Shown piece by piece: positions 1 through 7,132 of a DNA stretch of 15,515 nucleotides (position 1 is its first letter; each line of letters starts with the position of its first letter). A model generated the notes under the pieces. The model ran no database searches. It saw only the letters and a program-made list of their open reading frames with translations, and had not been told where the DNA came from. The DNA comes from CAZRNB01 sp964601355. Lineage in GTDB: Bacteria; Planctomycetota; Phycisphaerae; Sedimentisphaerales; Anaerobacaceae. The translations under genes were made by a program, and so were the position numbers. Location of the stretch: the NCBI GenBank assembly GCA_964601355.1, contig CAZRNB010000071.1, forward strand, positions 1 to 15,515, written 5' to 3'.

Positions 1-40
1 TCCCGATGAATCGGGACTTCGGTCGAAATGACAGAGGGTC
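1..40. repeat. Dispersed hairpin repeat at window edge
   Basis: TCCCGA at 1-6 and TCGGGA at 11-16 form a perfect 6-bp stem with a TGAA loop. They are followed by a CTTCGGTCGAAATGACAG-type word. This resembles short dispersed intergenic words seen in many environmental bacterial genomes. The element may continue off the left edge. No coding sequence is visible in 1-163. Confidence 0.5.
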
Positions 41-101
41 TTTTCTACGGAGCATATTGACATCGAAAACTTAACAGAAGCCGACAGAGTCAATCTAATG
101 T

Positions 102-132
102 GATAGTTATTATTTTAGTTGACATAACTATC
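102..132. promoter_or_regulatory. 9-bp inverted repeat (possible operator) over the gspE promoter
   Basis: GATAGTTAT (102-110) and ATAACTATC (124-132) are perfect inverted copies separated by 13 nt, so the half-site centres are 22 nt apart, about two helical turns. The second half-site starts at the last base of the putative -35 box (119-124) and extends into the promoter spacer. This geometry suits a dimeric repressor or activator. The regulator is unknown and no binding is demonstrated. Confidence 0.4.
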
Positions 133-147
133 TGTTTTGATTAGACT
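119..147 (+). promoter_or_regulatory. Candidate sigma70-type promoter for the T2SS operon
   Basis: A perfect -35 box TTGACA (119-124) is followed by a 17-nt spacer and TAGACT (142-147), a 4/6 match to TATAAT. Transcription would start near 153-155, about 27-30 nt before the chosen gspE start. It is the only good promoter match I see upstream of the first gene, which places the operon start here. It is not experimentally supported. Confidence 0.5.
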
Positions 148-181
148 TAACTAAGTCATTTTCTTGGATAGGCAGGAAGAG

Positions 182-1909
182 ATGAGACCCCCCGTAAAAA
201 GTAGAGGAAACAAGAAAAAGCTGGGTGAGCTGCTTTGTGAAAGAGCATATCTGGATGATTCTCGCCTCAAATTCGCTTTAACAGAGCAGAAGGTCGAACA
301 CAGGCTTTTGGGTCAGATTTTGCTTGATCTTGGTTATGTTACACAAGCTCAGCTAAATGAGGCACTTGCGCTTCAGGCAGGGATTAAAAAGATAGATTTG
401 GCCGACATTTCGGTAGGCTCTGATGTTATCTCTCTTGTGCCGGCCGATTTGGTAAGCAAATACAATATTTTGCCATTATGGATGGATAATGGCCGACTGG
501 CCGTGGCCATGACGAACCCGTTCCAGCCGAGGATTATTGAGGATTTACGCCTTGTAACCGGCAAATCTGTGTTTCGATATTACGCCGACCCGGTGGAAAT
601 GGAAAACTCGATACTAAAATTTTATGGCAGCGATGTTGCAAGAATGCTGGATAACCTCGTACCGGCTGACCAGCAGGCTAAAGACAAAGTATATAACGGT
701 GACTATTCGCCTGCCAAACTGCATGAATTGGCAAGAGAGCCGACTTTGGTTAATCTTGTGAATTTAATAATATTCGAGGCGATTGAAGCCCGCGCAAGTG
801 ATATACACATCGAACCGTTTGAGCATGAGCTGAAGATAAAGTACAGAATTGACGGCCTGCTTGTGGAGAAGACACCTTCGTCGAAAAGACTTCACGCAGC
901 AATCATATCTCGTATTAAGATTATGGCAGATATGAATATCGCCGAACGGTTTGTGCCACAGGATGGGCACATCGAATTCATGGGCAAAAAAGGAAAGGTT
1001 GACATTCGTGTATCAACTGTCCCAACGGTCTATGGCGAAGCTGTTCAGCTTAGACTCCTTGATAGGTCCGCATCGTTGATTAAGCTCGAAGATTTGGGCA
1101 TGAATGCCCAGTGTTTGGAAGGTTTCGACAAATGCCTTCACAAAACACATGGAATTGTGCTTGTCACAGGGCCGACCGGCTGCGGCAAGACAACGACACT
1201 TTACGCTTCATTAAACAAAATATATTCGCCAGCTGTGAAGATGATAACGATCGAAGACCCTGTTGAATATCGGCTTGAGGGTATAAATCAGATGCCGGTT
1301 AATCCGAAGAGAGGTTTGACCTTTGCCACAGGTTTAAGACACATATTACGCCACGACCCGGATATTATAATGGTCGGTGAAATCCGAGACCGTGAGACCG
1401 CTGATATAGCGATTCGGGCTGCGTTAACCGGGCACCTTGTTTTCTCCACGCTTCACACAAACGATGCGGCGGGGGCGGTTAATCGGCTGATTGATATGGG
1501 CGTTGAGCCGTTCCTTTTGGCCAGCTCGCTGGAAGGTATTGTAGCCCAAAGACTTGTGCGAAAGATTTGTCTGAAATGCAAAGAGCCTTACACTCCTGAA
1601 GAGCATATACTCAGCAATCTCGATGGCTTAATGCAAATCAAGCCTGATACGACGTTCTATCATGGTGCCGGCTGTAATGATTGCAATCATACAGGCATGA
1701 CCGGCCGGCTGGGAATGTTTGAGCTGCTTAGAATGACAGGTAAGCTACGGGATTTAATAGCGACAAAACCAACAACTGATCAAATCATAAGGGCGGCGCC
1801 GGCAGATCATTTAAGCATGGTGCATGATGGTATTGCCAAAGTGCTTCAAGGTGTTACAACCATTGAGGAGGTCTTTAGAGTGGCTAAGAGTATAGGCGAC
1901 GAATTGTAA
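182..1909 (+). CDS. gspE: T2SS assembly ATPase GspE with MshEN-type N-terminus
   Basis: Cytoplasmic hexameric ATPase that powers pseudopilus assembly through GspF, GspL and GspM. Residues 13-36 and 42-65 are two 24-residue LG-x(20)-Q type motifs separated by exactly five residues, the layout of the c-di-GMP-binding MshEN domain. The ATPase core has an Asp box ASDIHIEP (about 205-212), Walker A GPTGCGKTT (330-338), a Walker B-type segment DPDIIMVGEIRD starting at 392, and a His-box region STLHTNDA. Cysteines 463/466 and 498/501 form the CxxC pairs of the T2SS-type zinc domain, which separates GspE from most PilT-like relatives. An upstream in-frame TTG at 164 would add six residues, but it lacks a Shine-Dalgarno sequence. 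AGGA lies 4 nt before ATG 182, so ATG is preferred. This is the first gene of the operon. Confidence 0.95.
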   Translation: MRPPVKSRGNKKKLGELLCERAYLDDSRLKFALTEQKVEHRLLGQILLDLGYVTQAQLNEALALQAGIKKIDLADISVGSDVISLVPADLVSKYNILPLWMDNGRLAVAMTNPFQPRIIEDLRLVTGKSVFRYYADPVEMENSILKFYGSDVARMLDNLVPADQQAKDKVYNGDYSPAKLHELAREPTLVNLVNLIIFEAIEARASDIHIEPFEHELKIKYRIDGLLVEKTPSSKRLHAAIISRIKIMADMNIAERFVPQDGHIEFMGKKGKVDIRVSTVPTVYGEAVQLRLLDRSASLIKLEDLGMNAQCLEGFDKCLHKTHGIVLVTGPTGCGKTTTLYASLNKIYSPAVKMITIEDPVEYRLEGINQMPVNPKRGLTFATGLRHILRHDPDIIMVGEIRDRETADIAIRAALTGHLVFSTLHTNDAAGAVNRLIDMGVEPFLLASSLEGIVAQRLVRKICLKCKEPYTPEEHILSNLDGLMQIKPDTTFYHGAGCNDCNHTGMTGRLGMFELLRMTGKLRDLIATKPTTDQIIRAAPADHLSMVHDGIAKVLQGVTTIEEVFRVAKSIGDEL

Positions 1910-1952
1910 TAGAGGTAATAACCGTGGTGGATAAAGTTTAATAAGAATAAAG

Positions 1953-1987
1953 AACACCGAACAACAAACAATGAACACCGAACATTG
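1953..1987. repeat. Heptanucleotide array, consensus AACANNN, five units
   Basis: Five contiguous 7-nt units, all beginning AACA (for example AACACCG at 1953-1959 and again at 1974-1980), lie in the 92-nt gspE-gspF gap. The gspF ribosome-binding site GAAGGA (1989-1994) begins immediately after the last unit. It resembles the short tandemly repeated heptamer sequences described in cyanobacteria, but with a different core. Nothing else is seen in this gap. Confidence 0.75.
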
Positions 1988-2001
1988 TGAAGGATTAAAA
2001 T

Positions 2002-3267
2002 TTGGGCGAATTTTTCTACAAGGCGATTGACAAGGCTGGAGAGCACATTACGGGTATAATAGAGGCTGCTGACCGTAGAAGCGCCGTTGCTGTTCTGACT
2101 AATGAAGGCCGATTCGTGATGGAGCTTTCCGATAAGGCTCAGAAAGCACAACACGTCAGCGTCAAGAAGGAATTATCGTTGGATTTAGCCGGCTTTTTGA
2201 AATTTGGGTCGCGAAGGATTACCAGTAAAGATATTTTGGCTATGACTACTCAGTTGAGCACTGCTTTGCAGGCCGGACTTCCATTGATGAATGGACTTGA
2301 GCTAATTCGTCAGCAGCAGCATAAGGCAGGGATGAAGGATATGCTCGGTGATCTTGTGCAGGCGGTCAGCTCAGGCCAGTCCCTCTCAGAGGCTATGGCC
2401 AAGCACAGCAAGATTTTCAGTCCTTTATATCTGTCGATGATAAAGGTCGGCGAGACAGGCGGAATTCTCGAAAAGACGTCAGCCCAGCTGGCGGCGATAT
2501 TAACTCGTGATGAGAAAATAAAGGCAAACATGAAAAATGCCTCGGCGTATCCAATTTTTGTACTATGCCTTGGTATTGTATCGGTTGTTATTGTCCTGAC
2601 ATCGATATTGCCGAGGATTATACAAACGGTAGGAGGTGGGATGCCGGCCATGCCATTACCGACCAAAATACTAATGGGAATAAGCAGCTTCCTGCGAGGA
2701 TTGTTCACATCAGTTGTTGGCTGGATAGCCATTGCGTTAATTGCAGCGGGTATATATTACCTGTTCAGATGGACGAGGTCGGAAGGCAGAGTCAAATGGG
2801 ATGCTTTCAAGCTGAAAGTGCCGATTTTGGGTTCGGTTTTACGAACGATCGCAGTAGGCAGATTTGCACGAACGCTCGGATCGCTGACCAAAGGAGGTGT
2901 GATTATTTTGGAGGCACTTGGCGTTGTTCGGGATACGCTTGGCAATGAGCTGCTGGGTAGAGAAATTGATAACGTGGCTGAAAAAGTAAAGCGTGGAGAG
3001 TCATTGGCTGTGCCTTTGGGACAGTCAGGGTATTTCCCGCCGTTGCTTGTGCAGATTGTCTCGATAGGTGAGCAAACGGGTAGGCTCGATGACCTCTTGC
3101 TCAATGCCGCTGAGACTTTTGATAATGAAGTGGATTCGGCGATAAACAGGTTTATGGCTATTTTCCCTGCGATCTTGATATTGCTGCTGGCTTTAATCAT
3201 AGGTTTCATAATAGCGGCAACTTTGCTGCCGATCGTTGTAATGGAGCTCGGGGGAGGAGGATTTTGA
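2002..3267 (+). CDS. gspF: T2SS inner-membrane platform protein GspF
   Basis: Polytopic inner-membrane protein on which GspE acts during pseudopilus assembly. It has the family architecture: an N-terminal segment starting F-Y-K-A-I-D, a first T2SSF domain (about 76-198), a transmembrane segment (about 181-205), a second one (about 232-255), a repeat T2SSF domain (about 281-403) containing RFARTLGSLTKGG, and a C-terminal transmembrane helix (about 382-412). The length of 421 aa is normal for the family (about 400). The start is TTG at 2002: GAAGGA (1989-1994) is 7 nt upstream, and the protein from this codon aligns with the usual GspF start, so the rare start codon looks genuine. A TTG start may lower expression relative to the pseudopilins downstream. 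Confidence 0.95.
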   Translation: MGEFFYKAIDKAGEHITGIIEAADRRSAVAVLTNEGRFVMELSDKAQKAQHVSVKKELSLDLAGFLKFGSRRITSKDILAMTTQLSTALQAGLPLMNGLELIRQQQHKAGMKDMLGDLVQAVSSGQSLSEAMAKHSKIFSPLYLSMIKVGETGGILEKTSAQLAAILTRDEKIKANMKNASAYPIFVLCLGIVSVVIVLTSILPRIIQTVGGGMPAMPLPTKILMGISSFLRGLFTSVVGWIAIALIAAGIYYLFRWTRSEGRVKWDAFKLKVPILGSVLRTIAVGRFARTLGSLTKGGVIILEALGVVRDTLGNELLGREIDNVAEKVKRGESLAVPLGQSGYFPPLLVQIVSIGEQTGRLDDLLLNAAETFDNEVDSAINRFMAIFPAILILLLALIIGFIIAATLLPIVVMELGGGGF

Positions 3268-3337
3268 AGAAACTTAAAGTGAAAAATGGAAAATACAAAA
3301 TTTTGGAGTTCATTAGTTTTTCTGAAAGGCTGGCTAA

Positions 3338-3766
3338 ATGAAACGAAAGGAGAGAAAAATAAAGGCGTTCACCCTTGTGGAGCTGCTTGTGGTAATTTTA
3401 ATCATATCTATGCTCGCTGCGTTTGTTGCGCCCAGGATGTTTAAGGGGCTCGGCAAAGCCAAGAGGGACATCGCAAGAGCCAAGATGGCAATTATTGAGG
3501 ATTCGCTGGCCAGGTTTTATATCCATTGTGGGCGGTATCCGGACGACTCCGAGGGCCTTGAGGTTTTGCTGGTACCACCGGCGGACGTGGAGGATAAGTG
3601 GAACGGCCCATATCTGAAACGTAGTGAATTGCTCGACCCGTGGAACAATCCATACATCTATGTTGCTGAGGGTCAATATAATCCGGGCAGTTTCGATTTG
3701 GTAAGTTTAGGCCAGGACGGCATGGAAGGCGGCGATGGTGACAACGAGGATATAGTTAATGAGTAG
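3338..3766 (+). CDS. gspG: Major pseudopilin GspG
   Basis: Main subunit of the periplasmic pseudopilus. It has a short basic leader, then a class III prepilin N-terminus FTLVELLVVILII with Glu at +5 of the mature protein, and a small C-terminal domain with the GspG signature DPWNNPYIY and an acidic loop (GQDGMEGG followed by D/N-rich residues) matching the calcium-binding loop known in GspG. The length of 142 aa is typical. The residue before the cleavage site is Ala10 rather than the near-universal Gly; all four other pseudopilins here have Gly. The start ATG at 3338 has GAAAGG at 3324-3329, spacing 8. It is followed by a hairpin-forming repeat, which may stabilise this upstream message, as GspG must be the most abundant pseudopilin. 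Confidence 0.95.
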   Translation: MKRKERKIKAFTLVELLVVILIISMLAAFVAPRMFKGLGKAKRDIARAKMAIIEDSLARFYIHCGRYPDDSEGLEVLLVPPADVEDKWNGPYLKRSELLDPWNNPYIYVAEGQYNPGSFDLVSLGQDGMEGGDGDNEDIVNE

Positions 3767-3790
3767 GGGATAACGGGTGTACAAAAAATG

Positions 3791-3890
3791 AACTAAAGTG
3801 AGCTAAAGTGCCTAAAGTGAGCTAAAGTTATAATCCATAACTTTAGGCACTTTAGTCACTCCAAATTTTAGTCACTTTACACTTTCGGAT
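3791..3890. repeat. CTAAAGTG repeat array with inverted copies (large hairpin)
   Basis: Four copies of CTAAAGTG or CTAAAGTT (9-10 nt spacing, 3793-3829) face inverted copies (3841-3888). CTAAAGTGCCTAAAGT (3803-3818) is perfectly complementary to 3840-3855. An alternative fold pairs 3822-3831 with 3837-3846 (10 bp, 5-nt loop), extended by CTAAAGTG (3812-3819) with 3848-3855. No long T-run follows, so it does not look like a classic terminator. It occupies most of the 166-nt gspG-gspH gap. Confidence 0.8.
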
Positions 3891-3895
3891 TTATC

Positions 3896-3921
3896 CTCCC
3901 GTAAGGGATCCCTGTCGGGAG
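3896..3921 (+). promoter_or_regulatory. Hairpin overlapping the gspH ribosome-binding region
   Basis: CTCCCG (3896-3901) pairs with CGGGAG (3916-3921). An inner AGG/CCT pairing (3904-3906 with 3911-3913) closes on a GATC loop. The 3' arm runs into the purine-rich stretch GGGAGAGAAG (3917-3926) that would be the gspH Shine-Dalgarno, 6 nt before ATG 3933. The 5' part also contains the word CCGTAAGGGA, which recurs at 14736 and 14810. Confidence 0.5.
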
Positions 3922-3932
3922 AGAAGCAATAT

Positions 3933-3960
3933 ATGAAATACGATATACGAGATACAAAAT
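3933..3960 (+). repeat. Heptamer array forming the gspH start and leader codons
   Basis: From the A of the gspH ATG, four consecutive 7-nt units can be read: ATGAAAT, ACGATAT, ACGAGAT and ACAAAAT (last unit ends at 3960). These ANGANAT-like units resemble the heptamer arrays in the intergenic regions of this window. They encode the leader up to about residue 9, just before the Gly-Phe cleavage site. Confidence 0.55.
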
Positions 3961-4526
3961 GCGGTTTTACCATCTCAGAGCTGCTGATGGTGGTGATTAT
4001 CATTGCTCTTGTCGGCGGTGTCGGAGGCGGCCTTTATGTGGGAACATATAAGAGGATAATGGTCGAAAGGGCGGCACGCGATTTTGTGCTTACGGCCAAA
4101 TATGCACGAATAATAGCGATTGAAAAACAAAAGCCGTACAAATTGTATTTGGATGACGTTAATGACGGATTCTTATTGACCACTTCCCAGTGGAGTGAGC
4201 AGAACGAGCAGGTTGAGACGATAATCGTGAAAGACCTTTATTGCAGGCCGGTTGTATTCCAGGGCGAGGTTAAGTTTGAGGATATTAGAATTGCACCGGT
4301 TGGAGCTGAAGGAGCAATTGAAGGCAATCAAGCCGAGCAGACCGAAGAGGAAGGGCAGGTAATCACTTTTGCGCCGAATGGCTCAGCTCAGCCGGCTGTA
4401 GTTCAGATAGGCGACGGCCAGACGCATTATGCCGTCACTATTAGCGGTGCGACGGGCAAGGCAAAAATTTCTTTCGGCACCGCTGAGAATCTCATGGCTG
4501 GATACTTTGATTTGGATGCGGAATAA
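3933..4526 (+). CDS. gspH: Minor pseudopilin GspH-like
   Basis: Type IV pilin-like protein with leader MKYDIRDTKCG and a mature N-terminus FTISELLMVVIIIALVGG that has Glu at +5. The cleavage Gly is residue 11. The globular region (about residues 40-197) is that of a GspH/FimT-type minor pseudopilin: a helix with RAARDFVLTAKYARIIAIE, then a beta-rich domain. Position between G and I fits GspH, the subunit near the pseudopilus tip. The length of 197 aa is within the family range. An acidic Gln/Glu stretch (about 128-148) looks like a loop insertion. The first nine codons coincide with a heptanucleotide array (see that entry). Family identity is firm; assignment to GspH specifically rests on position. 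Confidence 0.85.
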   Translation: MKYDIRDTKCGFTISELLMVVIIIALVGGVGGGLYVGTYKRIMVERAARDFVLTAKYARIIAIEKQKPYKLYLDDVNDGFLLTTSQWSEQNEQVETIIVKDLYCRPVVFQGEVKFEDIRIAPVGAEGAIEGNQAEQTEEEGQVITFAPNGSAQPAVVQIGDGQTHYAVTISGATGKAKISFGTAENLMAGYFDLDAE

Positions 4527-4528
4527 CA

Positions 4529-4963
4529 ATGCGTGCGAGAAAACACAATGATGGTTTTAATCTGGTTGAGATGATGGTAGCCAGTGTTATTCTTTCGAGC
4601 GCTGTTTTGACGGTTGCAGCGGTCAGCTCAAAAGCTTTGACCGGAACAAGGCTCAATAGACAATATGAGACCGCAGCGTCATTGATTGATAGGCAGCTTA
4701 CTTTGATGGATTATATTGGTATCGATGCATTTGTGGAGTCGGGACAAACGGAAGGCGTTTTTGAGGAAGTTGAACCAGGATACCGCTGGGAGATTACTAC
4801 TGAGTATCAGGGTATTGATAGTTTATATCTTGTGACTATAACGGTTACCTGGGTGGACAGGAATCGTCCACACAAGCTTGTGGCGCAGACCATGCTCGAT
4901 GGGATTAGCACGTATGCAACATCGACGACTACAACTACAAGTACGACGGGACAGAGCAGGTAA
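4529..4963 (+). CDS. gspI: Minor pseudopilin GspI-like
   Basis: Short pilin-like protein with leader MRARKHNDG and mature N-terminus FNLVEMMVASVILSS, which carries Glu at +5 and matches GspI well. The cleavage Gly is residue 9. The rest includes RQLTLMDYIG and a beta-rich half ending in a Thr/Ser-rich tail (about residues 129-144). The length of 144 aa is slightly above the usual 120-130. GspI is known to nucleate the tip complex with GspJ and GspK, which follow here. It starts 2 nt after the gspH stop, so translation is probably coupled, with only a weak purine-rich site upstream. Confidence 0.88.
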   Translation: MRARKHNDGFNLVEMMVASVILSSAVLTVAAVSSKALTGTRLNRQYETAASLIDRQLTLMDYIGIDAFVESGQTEGVFEEVEPGYRWEITTEYQGIDSLYLVTITVTWVDRNRPHKLVAQTMLDGISTYATSTTTTTSTTGQSR

Positions 4964-4969
4964 AACAAA

Positions 4970-5764
4970 ATGTATTTGAACAAAGCCATGTTTACATCAT
5001 TGAGAGCTTTTGCTAAAGGCAAGGCAAGAGCATCCGGGACATTATCTCGAATGGGTTTTACATTAGTGGAAGTGTTGGTTGCCTCCACTATAGGGTCGTT
5101 TATTGCCCTGGTGGCCGTAGGTGCACTGAGGGCTGTAACGGCAAGCGCTGAGATGGTTGAAAACAATATCAGCGTAGCAGCCGAATTACGCTTTGCATCA
5201 AATGTTATTGCCCGTGACCTGATGAATCTGTACCGCGATCCAAACTATGCGAATACCAGATTCATCGGTTTGGCTGATGAAGCAGAAGATGGCTATATTA
5301 GTCATCTGATTTTTTACACTGTCAGCCGGACAAAAGCCCGCAGTAGCCAGCCCGAAGGTGACGTTTATGAGGTAGAATACAGTCTGGTAAGCGATGAGGA
5401 GAAATCGGTGTTAATGAGACGTTGCTGGCCATATCCTGACAAGGAGGAAACCGAGCCGCATGGGATTTTAACTGTGCTCGCCGAGGGTATTGGTATTTTC
5501 CAGATTAGATATTTTGATGGGGAGGAGTGGTCTTATGAATGGCCGGAAGATATGGAGGTTTTGCCTCAATTGCTTGAGGTAAGTATGGCAGCAACACAGC
5601 CGGGACAGACAAAACCGCTGATGGAATCTTTTATTGTGAATTTCAGCAGGTCCACGAGTATGACTGGTGTAACGGCGGAAAGTGGTACAGAAGCGGCAGG
5701 CAGCACGGAAAGTAGTGCTCCGACAGGTACAGGAGGTGGTAACACAGGAACGCCCGGCTCATGA
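4970..5764 (+). CDS. gspJ: Minor pseudopilin GspJ-like with long leader and Ser/Thr/Gly tail
   Basis: Pilin-like tip-complex subunit. The mature N-terminus FTLVEVLVASTIGS with Glu at +5 follows Gly29, so the leader is 29 residues, unusually long; an in-frame ATG at 4988 (residue 7) would shorten it to 23. The body (about 60-225) contains the GspJ-like ELRFASNVIARDLMNLYRD and a W-containing beta domain. The last roughly 35 residues (after RSTSM) are low-complexity Thr/Gly/Ser, probably a flexible tail. The start follows the gspI stop by 6 nt, and AGCAGG overlaps the end of gspI as a possible ribosome-binding site. Confidence 0.87.
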   Translation: MYLNKAMFTSLRAFAKGKARASGTLSRMGFTLVEVLVASTIGSFIALVAVGALRAVTASAEMVENNISVAAELRFASNVIARDLMNLYRDPNYANTRFIGLADEAEDGYISHLIFYTVSRTKARSSQPEGDVYEVEYSLVSDEEKSVLMRRCWPYPDKEETEPHGILTVLAEGIGIFQIRYFDGEEWSYEWPEDMEVLPQLLEVSMAATQPGQTKPLMESFIVNFSRSTSMTGVTAESGTEAAGSTESSAPTGTGGGNTGTPGS

Positions 5765-5818
5765 GGTTAGGCAGCGGCAAGATGAGCAGCAAACAGGTGC
5801 GGAGATTTGGTTGATACT

Positions 5819-7132
5819 ATGAAGAAAAAAGCTGACAAAAAAGGGCTTGTTCTTTTAGCAGTGCTCTGGCTGATGGTGATACTTATAGCAATTATTGCGA
5901 CCGTCGGACGAAACAGCCGTCTCGATATGAAGGTCAGCCTTTCAACAATGGAGGAGCTTAGGTGCAAATGGGTCTGCCGAGCCGGAATAGAAAAGGCCGT
6001 CGGGATTCTTTATGAGGATCCGAGAGAGAGTGACAGCCTGGCGGATTTCTGGGGTAATAACGAGGAAGATTTTAATAATATTATGCTCGAAAGATGCAGG
6101 TTTACCGTGCAGGTTATTGATGAAGCAAGCAAGCTGAATATTAACACTGCCACCAAACAGCAGCTTATGGTGCTGCCGAATATGCTGGAAGAGATAGCCG
6201 ATGCGATAATTGACTGGCGTGATGCGGATGATACGCCTGGTCCAACGGGAGCTGAGGCAGGGTATTATGAGAATCTGAAGTATGTATATATGGCTCGGAA
6301 CGGCCCTTTCAGAACTGTGCATGAGCTGCTCCTGGTCAAAGGCGTTACTGAGGAGTTATTATTCGGCGAAGATACCAACTTCAACGGAAGATTGGACTAT
6401 AATGAAAGAGATGGTGACGCAAGTCCGCCGCACGATGATGAAGATAATGAGATAGACCCAGGCTGGATTGCATATTTGACGTGCTATTCTTATGACAATA
6501 ATACTGATGCCGCCGGCAATAGCAGGATTAACATCAATCAGGCCAACGAAAGTCAGATGGAGACTTCTCTGGGCATAACAGGGTCTCAGGCTAATTGGAT
6601 CGTCCAAAATCGCGGCAACGGATACCAAAGTATAGCTGGTTTAATAAGCGGCAGCAGCTCAACGCAGCCTCAAGCAAGCTCAAGCTCAAGCTCAAGTGGA
6701 AGTTCGGGCCAGACTCAGGCTATCGATATGCAAACGTTCTCACAGATAGCGGACAAGATAACGGTTAGCAGCGGACAAAGAGTGCAGGGCAAGGTGAACA
6801 TTAATACGGCATCGGAGTACGTCCTTGCGGCTTTGCTGGGTGGAGGCGATGCGGCTGTCTCGGCTGCGCAGTCTATAATTGCTTATAGAGAAACTTTGAT
6901 GTATGGAATGGAAAGCATCGGCCAGGTGTTGCAGGCGGGGACGGTGAGCAGCGATAGTTTCGGAAGAATTGCAAATTATATAACCACGCGTTCGAACGTC
7001 TTTACCATTCGCTGTGTTGCGACGGCCGACAGAAGCGGTGCCGATGGGCTTTCGCTTCAGACAGAGGCGGTGGTGGATAGAAGTTCGAGCCCTTACCAGA
7101 TACTATACTGGTTTCAGGGGGCAGGTTCCTAA
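5819..7132 (+). CDS. gspK: Minor pseudopilin GspK with EF-hand-like loop insertion
   Basis: Largest pseudopilin, capping the pseudopilus tip with GspI and GspJ. The leader MKKKADKKG precedes LVLLAVLWLMVILIAII, lacking Glu at +5 as GspK proteins characteristically do. The T2SSK region contains LNINTATKQQLMVLPN, IIDWRDADDTPGPTGAE and, further on, a second VNINTASEYVLAALLG, the paired helix-hairpin-helix-like signature of the family. Residues 185-196 (DTNFNGRLDYNE) match an EF-hand loop. A Ser-rich linker follows near residue 280-300. The length of 437 aa exceeds the usual 320 or so because of these insertions. An in-frame TTG at 5807 would add four residues, but GGAG (5801-5804) is only 2 nt from it; spacing to ATG 5819 is 14, so neither start is ideal. 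Confidence 0.92.
   Translation: MKKKADKKGLVLLAVLWLMVILIAIIATVGRNSRLDMKVSLSTMEELRCKWVCRAGIEKAVGILYEDPRESDSLADFWGNNEEDFNNIMLERCRFTVQVIDEASKLNINTATKQQLMVLPNMLEEIADAIIDWRDADDTPGPTGAEAGYYENLKYVYMARNGPFRTVHELLLVKGVTEELLFGEDTNFNGRLDYNERDGDASPPHDDEDNEIDPGWIAYLTCYSYDNNTDAAGNSRININQANESQMETSLGITGSQANWIVQNRGNGYQSIAGLISGSSSTQPQASSSSSSSGSSGQTQAIDMQTFSQIADKITVSSGQRVQGKVNINTASEYVLAALLGGGDAAVSAAQSIIAYRETLMYGMESIGQVLQAGTVSSDSFGRIANYITTRSNVFTIRCVATADRSGADGLSLQTEAVVDRSSSPYQILYWFQGAGS
6669..6696. repeat. CTCAAG hexamer microsatellite in gspK
   Basis: Three tandem CTCAAG units (6679-6696) and a fourth at 6669-6674 encode the poly-Ser linker. A hexamer changes length without shifting frame, so variation would only alter linker length. 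Confidence 0.7.

Noticed and set aside
1953..1987. CRISPR-like array
   Set aside because: Units are 7 nt, contiguous and degenerate, with no spacers; the same holds for the arrays at 14753-14880 and 15391-15469. No cas genes are present.
2310..3209. Minus-strand open frames of 140-150 codons inside gspF
   Set aside because: Shadow frames of gspF; the plus-strand protein has all the GspF domains and membrane segments.
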